Under the pieces are notes generated by a model. That model saw only the letters and a list, made by a program, of their open reading frames with translations. It made no database searches and was not told the origin of the DNA. A DNA stretch of 64,000 nt from assembly GCF_030053135.1 (NCBI RefSeq), contig NZ_CP125652.1, forward strand, positions 2,266,001 through 2,330,000. The letters run 5' to 3'. The DNA comes from Rhizobium sp. BT04. GTDB lineage: Bacteria > Pseudomonadota > Alphaproteobacteria > Rhizobiales > Rhizobiaceae. Each line of letters begins with the position of its first letter. Position 1 is the first letter of the stretch. Position numbers and translations under genes: made by a program. Below are positions 56,395-64,000 of the stretch, one piece after another.

Positions 56395-56722
56395 CCACAC
56401 TTTCCCTGTGCGCGGGAATTCTAAGCCCAACCCTTTAAAAATTGATTTCAATGGAATCAAACATTTGGTCAAATTTTCTAAAACTAGAGGATGAACTGCA
56501 CAGCCTAAGCGCGCTGACGCAGCCTATTGGCGAGATTGTTGAAATATTTTATCCACGCCTGGGTTGCTGAAATATTCGACGGTCGGATGAGCCGACCCGT
56601 ACAGGTAAGACTATACTCCTAGGCAAGGCATTTATCCTTCCAATTTCAAAGGCCGTGGTCTACATCGATTGCAAGAGGGAAAGCTGCCGGAAAACCGGCA
56701 GGACAAGAACAAGGGGAGGCGC
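56395..56722. promoter_or_regulatory. Divergent control region with direct repeats and a leader hairpin
   Basis: The 328-bp gap between the leftward GGDEF-EAL gene and the rightward TRAP genes. It holds a 13-bp direct repeat TTG(T/C)TGAAATATT at 56536-56548 and 56564-56576 (28-bp period), a hairpin GGTCGG/CCGACC (56581-56597), a -10-like CTATAC (56611-56616) and a perfect 7-bp hairpin CTGCCGG-AAAA-CCGGCAG (56684-56701) that ends 9 bp before the dctQ-like ribosome binding site. No gene is supported within it. Confidence 0.45.
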
Positions 56723-57262
56723 ATGTCGGTACTTCTGGCAGCAAGCCGGCTGATCGACCGGATCAGCCAGTTCATGGGCAAAATTTCCGAATATATGGTG
56801 CTGTTCTGCTGTCTGATCAGCGCCGGAAACGCCATCGTCCGCTATGCCTTCAATTACAGTTCGAACGGCTGGCTGGAGATCCAGTGGTATCTCTTCGCTT
56901 TCGTCGTGCTGCTCGGCGCCTCGCATGCACTGCGCAACAATGAGCATGTCCGCGTCGACCTGATCTATGGCTCGGTTTCCGACAGGGCGAAGATCTGGAT
57001 CGACATCTTCGGCCTCATCCTCTTCCTCATCCCCGTCTGCATCTTCCTCGCCTGGGTCTCCTGGCCCTTCTTCGCGCTCTCCTACCGGCAGGGGGAAATA
57101 TCGGGCAATGCTGGCGGGCTGATCCGCTGGCCCGTCAAGCTGGTCCTCGTCGCCGGTTTCGCGCTGCTTTCCTTGCAGGGCGTTTCCGAGCTGATCAAAC
57201 GGATCGCAGCCGTTACCGGCCATATCAGCATCGATACAAAATACGAAAAGCCGCTGCAGTAA
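56723..57262 (+). CDS. TRAP transporter small permease (DctQ family)
   Basis: The 179-residue membrane protein has four helices and the DctQ pattern ISEYMVLFCCLISAGNAIVR, SNGWLEIQWYLFAFVVLLGA, and NNEHVRVDLIYG (the conserved HVRVD). It is the small membrane partner of the TRAP permease below. AAGGGGAGG 3 bp upstream of ATG 56723 decides the start over the TTG at 56669. The next gene starts 21 bp later. Confidence 0.92.
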   Translation: MSVLLAASRLIDRISQFMGKISEYMVLFCCLISAGNAIVRYAFNYSSNGWLEIQWYLFAFVVLLGASHALRNNEHVRVDLIYGSVSDRAKIWIDIFGLILFLIPVCIFLAWVSWPFFALSYRQGEISGNAGGLIRWPVKLVLVAGFALLSLQGVSELIKRIAAVTGHISIDTKYEKPLQ

Positions 57263-57283
57263 CGCGGGCTGGGAGAAACGGAT

Positions 57284-58783
57284 TTGTTTGATTTCGGCAT
57301 CATTCCGCCGGCGATGTTCCTGGGCATGGTCATCTTCATGCTCTACGGCTTTCCGGTCGCCTTTTCGCTGGCCGCCGTCGGTCTGTTCTTCGGCATTATC
57401 GGCATCGTCACCGGCCATTTCAACGAAGCCCTCCTGCAGGCCCTGCCGCTTCGTTTCTTCGGCATCGTCTCCAACGACCTCCTGCTCGCAATTCCCTTCT
57501 TCACCTTCATGGGTGCGATCCTGGAACGCTGCGGGTTGGCCGAGGATCTGCTCGAAGGCACCGGCAAACTCTTCGGCGGCATACCCGGCGGTCTCGCCTA
57601 TGCCGTCATCCTCGTCGGTGCCGTGCTCGGCGCGATCACCGGCACGGTGGCCGCCTCCGTCATCACCATGGGGGTGATCTCACTGCCGATCATGCTGCGC
57701 TATGGCTACAGCCCGCGGCTTGCCACCGGCGTCATCGCCGCGTCGGGCACCATCACCCAGGTGATCCCGCCCTCGCTCGTGCTCGTCGTTCTCGCCGACC
57801 AGCTCGGCCGGTCGGTCGGCGACATGTATCTCGGCGCCATCGGCCCTTCGATCCTGCAGGTGACGATCTTCATCCTCTTCATCCTGGTGATGTCGATCAT
57901 CCGGCCGAAATCGATGCCGCCGCTGCCGAAGGAAGTGCGCGGCGACTTCAACTGGGCACTGCTCGTCAAAGTGCTGATGGGCATGGTGCCCTCGATCGTG
58001 CTGATCTTCCTGGTGCTCGGGACGATCTTCATGGGGCTTGCGACGCCGACGGAAGCCGGCGCGCTCGGCGTCGTCGGCGCCATGCTGCTCGCCGCCATGA
58101 ATCGCCGCCTCACCTGGCCGCTGATCCGCGAGGCGATGACATCGACAACGCACATCACCTCGATGGTGGTGATGATCCTGATCGGCTCCACTTGTTTCAG
58201 CCTGGTCTTCCAGGGCATGGACGGCTCGCGCTGGATCGAGCACATGCTGTCGGGCATACCCGGCGGCCCGGTCGGTTTCCTGATCTTCGTCAACATCTTC
58301 ATCTTCGTGCTCGCCTTCTTCCTCGATTTCTTCGAGATCGCCTTCATCGTCATCCCGATGCTTGCCCCCGTTGCCTCCAGTCTCGGCATCGATCTGATCT
58401 GGTTCGGCGTGCTGATCTGCGTCAACATGCAGACGAGCTTCATGCACCCGCCTTTCGGCTTCGCGCTGTTCTACCTGCGCTCGATCGCCGGCAAGGACGT
58501 CAAGACCTCCGATATCTACATGGGCGCGCTCCCCTGGGTCGGCATGCAGCTGATCCTGGTGGCGATCGTGATCTTCTGGCCGCAATCGGTCACCTATTGG
58601 CTGGATCACGGCCCGAAGGTCGACCCGAACTCGATCAAGATCGAAATCCCCGCCTTCGGCGGCGGGCAACTCGGCCTGCCGCCGCTGGGCGGCGGCAACA
58701 ACAGCTCACCGCAGATTCCCGGCCTCACCCTGCCGCCGCTGAACGGCCTGCCCGGGGGCGCACCGCCGGCGCCCGCCAAATAG
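57284..58783 (+). CDS. TRAP transporter large permease (DctM family)
   Basis: The 499-residue membrane protein has about 12 helices and DctM family motifs: LLLAIPFFTFMGAILERCG, GAITGTVAASVITMGVISLP, SGTITQVIPPSLVLVVLADQ and FIVIPMLAPVASSLGIDL. It carries out the sodium-driven uptake step of TRAP systems. TTG 57284 is the start, with GGGAGAAACGGA upstream. After the last helix it has an unusual Gly/Pro-rich tail of about 45 residues (QLGLPPLGGGNNSSPQIPGL). A terminator follows directly. Confidence 0.92.
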   Translation: MFDFGIIPPAMFLGMVIFMLYGFPVAFSLAAVGLFFGIIGIVTGHFNEALLQALPLRFFGIVSNDLLLAIPFFTFMGAILERCGLAEDLLEGTGKLFGGIPGGLAYAVILVGAVLGAITGTVAASVITMGVISLPIMLRYGYSPRLATGVIAASGTITQVIPPSLVLVVLADQLGRSVGDMYLGAIGPSILQVTIFILFILVMSIIRPKSMPPLPKEVRGDFNWALLVKVLMGMVPSIVLIFLVLGTIFMGLATPTEAGALGVVGAMLLAAMNRRLTWPLIREAMTSTTHITSMVVMILIGSTCFSLVFQGMDGSRWIEHMLSGIPGGPVGFLIFVNIFIFVLAFFLDFFEIAFIVIPMLAPVASSLGIDLIWFGVLICVNMQTSFMHPPFGFALFYLRSIAGKDVKTSDIYMGALPWVGMQLILVAIVIFWPQSVTYWLDHGPKVDPNSIKIEIPAFGGGQLGLPPLGGGNNSSPQIPGLTLPPLNGLPGGAPPAPAK

Positions 58784-58793
58784 CGTGGAAAAG

Positions 58794-58826
58794 AAAAACC
58801 CCCGGACCGAAAGATCCGGGGGTTTT
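58794..58826. terminator. Bidirectional terminator between convergent TRAP genes
   Basis: A 12-bp stem AAAACCCCCGGA / TCCGGGGGTTTT with an 8-nt loop, flanked by A-run and T-run. It serves both the dctM-like gene and the convergent dctP-like gene. Confidence 0.9.
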
Positions 58827-58858
58827 GTCATCGGCTGAAATCAAGCGTCGGCGAAAGC

Positions 58859-60004
<1,146 letters not shown>

Positions 60005-60258
60005 TCACCCCTACCCGCAGCAAGGGCAAACCTAAGCATGGCGAAGGCCGCGATTCAAGCGTTAGTCTATTAGCCTTTGGCATCAAGACGACAATAAGAC
60101 AGTGCGAACGTGCCCATCAAAATCAGCGGCTTAGCAGCAAGCACGGTAGCCTCGGCACCATTTCCGCCGCAATTTGGCCGCCTGATACAGCCAGGCGTTG
60201 ACTTGACGACCCTTCTGGCGGCAGAAACGACAAGCATCAAGATTTGACCGGGGCTGAT

Positions 60259-61038
60259 ATGACGAAACCGATCGTTGCCATTCCTGCCGATATCCGCAGC
60301 TTCGACGGCGCGACCTGGCACGCCGTGCAGCATCAATATCTGCGAGCCGCATTGAACGCGGCCGGCGTCATGGCCTTCATCATTCCGGCCTTCGAAGAGG
60401 GTTACGACACCGACGCGATCCTCGACCGCGTCGACGGCCTCTTGGTTTCCGGCTCGGCGAGCAATGTGCATCCCTCCCTCTACGGCGCCGAGGCCAATGA
60501 CAAGGACGGCCCCTTCGACCCTGCCCGCGACGCCACCAGCCTGCCGCTCATCCGCCGCGCCATCGACCGCGCCATCCCGCTGCTCGCCATCTGCCGCGGC
60601 ATCCAGGAGCTGAACGTCGCGCTCGGCGGCTCGCTGGCAAGCGAGATCCAGGAGCAGCCCGGCATCTGGGACCACCGCCGGCCGGAAGGCGTCGACCGGG
60701 ACGGCATGTACGCCATTCGCCAGAGCGTCCACGTCAAGGAGGGATCCTGCATAGCAGGCATTCTCGGCCCGGGCGAGGTCCGCGTGAACTCCCTGCATCG
60801 CCAGGCAATCGCCAGGACCGCGCCGCGCCTGCAGGTGGAAGCGATCGCCGAAGACGGCACGGTGGAGGCCGTCTCCGTCATCGACGCCAAGGCTTTCGCC
60901 GTCGGCGTGCAATGGCATCCGGAATATTGGGCCGAAACCGACAAGCCGTCGAACAAGCTGTTTGCAGCCTTCGGCGACGCCGTCCGCAGCCATGCCGCCG
61001 GCAAGCAGCCGGTTATCGCGGCCCAGGCGATCGCCTGA
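60259..61038 (+). CDS. Gamma-glutamyl-gamma-aminobutyrate hydrolase-family protein (class I glutamine amidotransferase)
   Basis: The 259-residue protein has the PuuD/peptidase C26 pattern: VDGLLVSGSASNVHPSLYG, the nucleophile in PLLAICRGIQELNVALGGSL, and the His-Glu pair in GVQWHPEYW. It would hydrolyse a gamma-glutamyl amide bond, as in the putrescine pathway, but no other puu genes are adjacent. ATG 60259 starts MTKPIVAIPADIR; an in-frame TTG at 60244 exists. Upstream 293 bp are shared with the divergent TRAP receptor gene and hold nothing I can assign. Confidence 0.88.
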   Translation: MTKPIVAIPADIRSFDGATWHAVQHQYLRAALNAAGVMAFIIPAFEEGYDTDAILDRVDGLLVSGSASNVHPSLYGAEANDKDGPFDPARDATSLPLIRRAIDRAIPLLAICRGIQELNVALGGSLASEIQEQPGIWDHRRPEGVDRDGMYAIRQSVHVKEGSCIAGILGPGEVRVNSLHRQAIARTAPRLQVEAIAEDGTVEAVSVIDAKAFAVGVQWHPEYWAETDKPSNKLFAAFGDAVRSHAAGKQPVIAAQAIA

Positions 61039-61105
61039 CACTGCGCTGGCCGCACCGATAATAGATAGCGTGCTGGAGCCGGGCGCAGAGTTCTTTGCGG
61101 CGCGC

Positions 61106-62062
61106 CTAAGCCTTTTGCGGCGTCTCCGGCACCGGCGTCAGCGCCGACCCCTTCTCGAACCAGGCGATGAGATTATCGGCGACGAGATCGGCCATCGCAT
61201 TGCGGGTCGGCACTGACGCGGAGGCGACGTGCGGCAGCAGCACGGCATTCTTAGGCGCGAGCAGGTCAGCCGGCACCGTCGGCTCGTCGTAGAAGACGTC
61301 CAGGCCGGCTGCCCCCAGCGCGCCGGAGGCAAGGGCGGCACTCAGCGCCTCTTCGTCCACCGTCCAGCCGCGGCCGACGTTGACGAGAATGCCGTTCGGG
61401 CCGAGTGCGGCCAGAATTTCGGCATCGATGGTCTTGTGCGTCTGGGGCGTCTTCGGAACGATGGCGATCAGCGTATCCACCGCCTCCGCCAGCCCCTTCA
61501 GCGTCGGGTGATAATCATAGGGCGCATCGACATGGCGCGAACGGGTGTGATAGCTGATCTTCACCTTGAACGGCTCCAGCCGCTTGGCGATTTCAAGCCC
61601 GATGCGGCCAAGGCCGTAAAGCCCGATATGACGGCCCTTGAGCGAGAAGCGCGACAGCGGATAGGCCGTGCCCGGCTTCCAGTTGCCGGCGCGCAGCCAG
61701 GCTTCGGCCCGCGGCAGTTCGCGGATGGTGTTCAGGAGCAGGCCGATCGCCGTATCGGCGACCTCGTCGTTCAGCACATCCGGCGTGTTGGTGACGACGA
61801 TGCCCTTTTCGGCGGCACGTTTCACATCCATACCGTCATAACCGACGCCGAAGCTGGCGATCACCTCGACATGAGGGAGCTGATCCATCCAGGCGCCGGG
61901 AAAGGCGCCGGAGACGGCAACGCCGCGAATGCGGGCGGCGGTCTCACCGTCGAGTGCAAGCCTTTCCGCCCGCGGGACAGCGACAATCTCAAAACGATCC
62001 TTCAGGCTATCGAGAACACGATCGTGTATCTTCCCGGGAACGAGAATGGCGATGCGGGACAC
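61106..62062 (-). CDS. D-isomer-specific 2-hydroxyacid dehydrogenase
   Basis: The 318-residue oxidoreductase has the nucleotide-binding GLYGLGRIGLEIAKRL, the catalytic Arg in NVGRGWTVDEEAL, Glu in LDVFYDEPTVP and His in LLPHVASAS. The type fits hydroxypyruvate/glyoxylate reductases (GhrB-like), which use NAD(P)H; the substrate is not certain. GTG 62062 is the start. It lies 29 bp downstream of the LacI regulator gene on the same strand, so it is probably controlled by it. Confidence 0.9.
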   Translation of the reverse strand: MSRIAILVPGKIHDRVLDSLKDRFEIVAVPRAERLALDGETAARIRGVAVSGAFPGAWMDQLPHVEVIASFGVGYDGMDVKRAAEKGIVVTNTPDVLNDEVADTAIGLLLNTIRELPRAEAWLRAGNWKPGTAYPLSRFSLKGRHIGLYGLGRIGLEIAKRLEPFKVKISYHTRSRHVDAPYDYHPTLKGLAEAVDTLIAIVPKTPQTHKTIDAEILAALGPNGILVNVGRGWTVDEEALSAALASGALGAAGLDVFYDEPTVPADLLAPKNAVLLPHVASASVPTRNAMADLVADNLIAWFEKGSALTPVPETPQKA

Positions 62063-62091
62063 GGCTTTTCCTCTTGGGTGGCGGTCTAGGG

Positions 62092-63114
62092 TCAGGCGCG
62101 GGGCCGATGGGGGCTGGTGGACTGGCGAATGCGCATTTCCGGTTTGATCAGATGCATGCCGTCAGGTTCGTGGCTGCCGGCTAGGCGATCAAGCAGCGCC
62201 CGGGCGGCCAGGCGCCCGACCTCGGCCTGGCCGTTCCAGACGGTCGTCAGCGCCGGCGTGGCGATCGAGGCCTCCTCGAGATCATCATAACCGGTGACGG
62301 AAATGTCGCGTCCCGGCATCAGGCCGGCGCGCGCAATGCCGTTCATCAGCCCGATCGCCACGAGATCGTTCCAGCAGACGGCCGCCGTCGGCTTTTGCGG
62401 CAGCGACAGGAAATGCACGGCGGCCTCGAAGCCGCCCTGTTTCGAGCGCGGGCCGGGAATGCGCAGGTTCGGATCGACCTCGATACCGGCCTTGCGCAAC
62501 GCATTGACATAACCCTGGTAGCGGTCGCGGCCGGTGGAGGTCTGGTCCGTGCCGCCGATCATGGCGATCGAGCGGTGGCCGAGGCCGATCAGGTGGTTGG
62601 TGGCAAGCGAGATGCCGTAGCTGTCGTCGCCGCGATAGGTCGGCAGGTCCTGCCCTTCCATCGAGCGGGCAACCAGGATCGCCGGCATGCCGTTTTCTTC
62701 CGCCAGTTGCACGTCCTCAGGCGGCGTGCCGATCGCCGGCGACATGATGACGCCGTCGCCGCCGAGCTGCAGCAGCGTCTCGATGAAGGTGCGCTGCTTT
62801 TCGACATTGTCGTAATGGTTGGACAGGATGAAGGTGTGGCGGCTGCGATCGAGCTCGCTTTCGATCGCCTTCAGGATCTCCCCGTAGAAGGGGTTCATGA
62901 TGTCGTGCACGACGACGCCGATGATGCCGGAGCGCGAGGTGCGAAGACTGGCGGCGCGGCGATTGTAGATATAGCCGAGCGCGCGCGCCTGTTCCTTGAT
63001 CTTCTCCCGCGTATTGCCGGCGACGAGCGGGCTGTCGCGTAAGGCAAGCGATACGGTCGCCGTTGAAATGCCGAGCGTTTCGGCAATCGTCGAAAGCTTG
63101 ATCTTCTGGACCAC
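62092..63114 (-). CDS. LacI-family transcriptional regulator
   Basis: The 340-residue protein begins with a helix-turn-helix (KLSTIAETLGISTATVSLAL) and hinge, followed by a periplasmic-binding-protein-like effector domain (GIIGVVVHDIMNPFYGEILK, DGVIMSPAIGTP, GRDISVTGYDDLEEASIATP). It should repress its targets in the absence of a sugar-like effector. GTG 63114 is preceded by GGAGGA 5 bp upstream; the frame is open to 63135. A TTTAATTAAA palindrome at 63184-63193 lies upstream and may be its operator. Order: regulator, then dehydrogenase. Confidence 0.92.
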   Translation of the reverse strand: MVQKIKLSTIAETLGISTATVSLALRDSPLVAGNTREKIKEQARALGYIYNRRAASLRTSRSGIIGVVVHDIMNPFYGEILKAIESELDRSRHTFILSNHYDNVEKQRTFIETLLQLGGDGVIMSPAIGTPPEDVQLAEENGMPAILVARSMEGQDLPTYRGDDSYGISLATNHLIGLGHRSIAMIGGTDQTSTGRDRYQGYVNALRKAGIEVDPNLRIPGPRSKQGGFEAAVHFLSLPQKPTAAVCWNDLVAIGLMNGIARAGLMPGRDISVTGYDDLEEASIATPALTTVWNGQAEVGRLAARALLDRLAGSHEPDGMHLIKPEMRIRQSTSPHRPRA

Positions 63115-63183
63115 GTGTCCTCCTCCAGGCAGCACGCAAGACAGCGAGACCCCGCCGGAAAACCGGCGCGGCCCCTTAAAATG

Positions 63184-63193
63184 TTTAATTAAA
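63184..63193. promoter_or_regulatory. Candidate LacI operator palindrome
   Basis: TTTAATTAAA is a perfect palindrome in an A/T-rich stretch (63175-63203), 70 bp upstream of the LacI-family start. LacI-type sites are often A/T palindromes, so autoregulation is possible; there is no direct evidence. Confidence 0.3.
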
Positions 63194-63233
63194 AGATTTA
63201 ATCGGTGGAGGCAATTCGTCTTTCAGGGAAATT

Positions 63234-63752
63234 TCAGTCTTCGTCCGGTTCTTCGATGTGAAGGGCCTCGGCCTGCAGATTGCCGTCGATCGCTTTCAGC
63301 AGCCGGACGAGATTGCGGATTTCCTTGTCGGAGAATTCCAGCGTCGCCAGCCTGTCGCAGGCAGACGCCGCCATCTCGATCGCCTGCACGCTGCCGCGGC
63401 CGAGTTCGGTGAGATAGACCTTGGTGAGTCGCGCATCCTCGGCATCGGGCTTGCGCTCGAGGAAACCCTGCGCCTCCATGCGGCCGATCGTGCGCGTCAT
63501 CGTCGGCGCCTTGACGCCGAGCTTCTGGGCAAGGCCGCCGGCCGTCATGCCGTCGCTTTCGGCGAGCGAGAGAATGACGCCGTCCTGGCCGGCATAGAGG
63601 CCGCTTTCGAGAAGGTTGCGCGACAGCACCGTACGCATGGAACGAGCCGCCTGGGTCAGCGCCGGAGAGAGGTCGACGAGCGTATACTCGGTCTGGTCCT
63701 TCTTCTTGGACTTGTTCTTTTTGCCGTCCTTATGCTTCTTTCCCATGGCCAT
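63234..63752 (-). CDS. MarR-family regulator with lysine-rich N-terminus
   Basis: The 172-residue protein has a winged-helix MarR domain at about 30-150 (GMTAGGLAQKLGVKAPTMTR, RTIGRMEAQGFLERKPDAED, RLTKVYLTELG) and a C-terminal helix. The first 20 residues hold about ten lysines (MGKKHKDGKKNKSKKKDQ). ATG 63752 or 63746 (preceded by AAAGGG) is the start. It is divergent from a creatininase-like gene with about 80 bp between, which may be its target. An inverted repeat TATGAC-N15-GTCATA lies at 63786-63812. Low GC relative to neighbours occurs only in its Lys codons. Confidence 0.9.
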   Translation of the reverse strand: MAMGKKHKDGKKNKSKKKDQTEYTLVDLSPALTQAARSMRTVLSRNLLESGLYAGQDGVILSLAESDGMTAGGLAQKLGVKAPTMTRTIGRMEAQGFLERKPDAEDARLTKVYLTELGRGSVQAIEMAASACDRLATLEFSDKEIRNLVRLLKAIDGNLQAEALHIEEPDED

Positions 63753-63831
63753 CCCTTTGATCTTTAAGCCCCGGCGCCGCTGCGATATGACATTGCCCAG
63801 GATCTCGTCATAAACAAGAGGCTACGACCGG

Positions 63832-64000
63832 ATGATGACGCCTTCGCCGCGCTTCGAGGACAGCAACCCGGCCTTTGCTCCCGGCGAAGGCCGGCTGATC
63901 GCCGTGCTGCCGCTCGGCGCCCATGAGCAGCACGGCCCTCACCTGCCCTTCGAAACCGACACGCTGATTGCCGAAGGCATCGCCGGACGATTGCAGATGG
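63832..64000 (+). CDS. Creatininase-family hydrolase, start of gene (cut by window end)
   Basis: The first 56 residues are present: MMTPSPRFEDSNPAFAPGEG, then LIAVLPLGAHEQHGPHLPFE and TDTLIAEGIAGRL. LPLGAxEQHGPHLPxxTD is the metal-binding signature of the creatininase family (creatinine amidohydrolase, MftE-like and FAPy-deformylase-type enzymes). Here the Glu, His and Asp ligands are intact. The remainder lies to the right of the window, so the exact activity cannot be told. ATG 63832 or 63835 is the start. The MarR gene is divergent. Confidence 0.85.
   Translation, partial: MMTPSPRFEDSNPAFAPGEGRLIAVLPLGAHEQHGPHLPFETDTLIAEGIAGRLQM

Overview
The window reads as chromosomal DNA of a fast-growing alphaproteobacterium of the Rhizobiaceae, most likely a Rhizobium of the etli/leguminosarum group. 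The evidence is uniformly high GC with strong GC3 bias, the gene order glgP-glgB-glgC-glgA-pgm-glgX, a four-subunit sarcosine oxidase operon soxBDAG, a split three-gene transhydrogenase, DUF992 and DUF1127 proteins, and several class III nucleotide cyclases. The species assignment is inference. No phage, insertion sequence, CRISPR array, tRNA or rRNA was seen.

Layout. 1-4.6 kb: a secreted small protein, a degenerate nuclease-like membrane protein, an MgtC homologue, two small ORFs, a DUF475/TerC-like membrane protein preceded by a probable small RNA gene (promoter, folded body, terminator), and a DUF1127 micro-protein. 4.7-9.1 kb: tctCBA-type tripartite carboxylate transporter and an orphan periplasmic binding protein. 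9.14-9.42 kb: an inverted-repeat intergenic element that supplies the stop codon of a carbamoyltransferase-like gene. 10.7-14.7 kb: a TPR adenylate cyclase and a TctD/TctE-type two-component system. 14.8-21.5 kb: a three-gene cluster of transglutaminase-amidoligase, ATP-grasp/alpha-E protein and second transglutaminase. 21.6-22.8 kb: a TadG-like von Willebrand A protein.

23.1-34.1 kb is a complete glycogen synthesis and breakdown operon with overlapping or near-overlapping genes. It is followed by a MaoC hydratase, a VOC protein and the leftward soxBDAG operon (35.2-40.4 kb). 40.7-49.6 kb is rich in signalling genes: a FecR protein convergent with a CHASE2 cyclase, a cyclase with a periplasmic haem-type CxxCH motif, rpsU, a TPR lipoprotein and an HWE histidine kinase. 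49.7-53.0 kb carries pntAA-pntAB-pntB behind a small aa3 oxidase subunit IV.

53.2-56.4 kb holds an EAL protein with a damaged GGDEF motif and, downstream, a FeeM/LuxI-fold acyl-amino-acid synthase candidate. 56.7-60.0 kb is a TRAP transporter whose binding-protein gene converges on its permease genes. The right end has a glutamine-amidotransferase-type hydrolase, a 2-hydroxyacid dehydrogenase under a LacI regulator, a MarR regulator with a lysine-rich head and the start of a creatininase-family gene.

The most interesting items are the transglutaminase/amidoligase/ATP-grasp cluster, the probable small RNA at about 2975-3095, the FeeM-like gene beside a c-di-GMP protein, and the haem-motif cyclase. 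Start codons were chosen from ribosome binding sites and family starts; all functions are read from motifs by eye.
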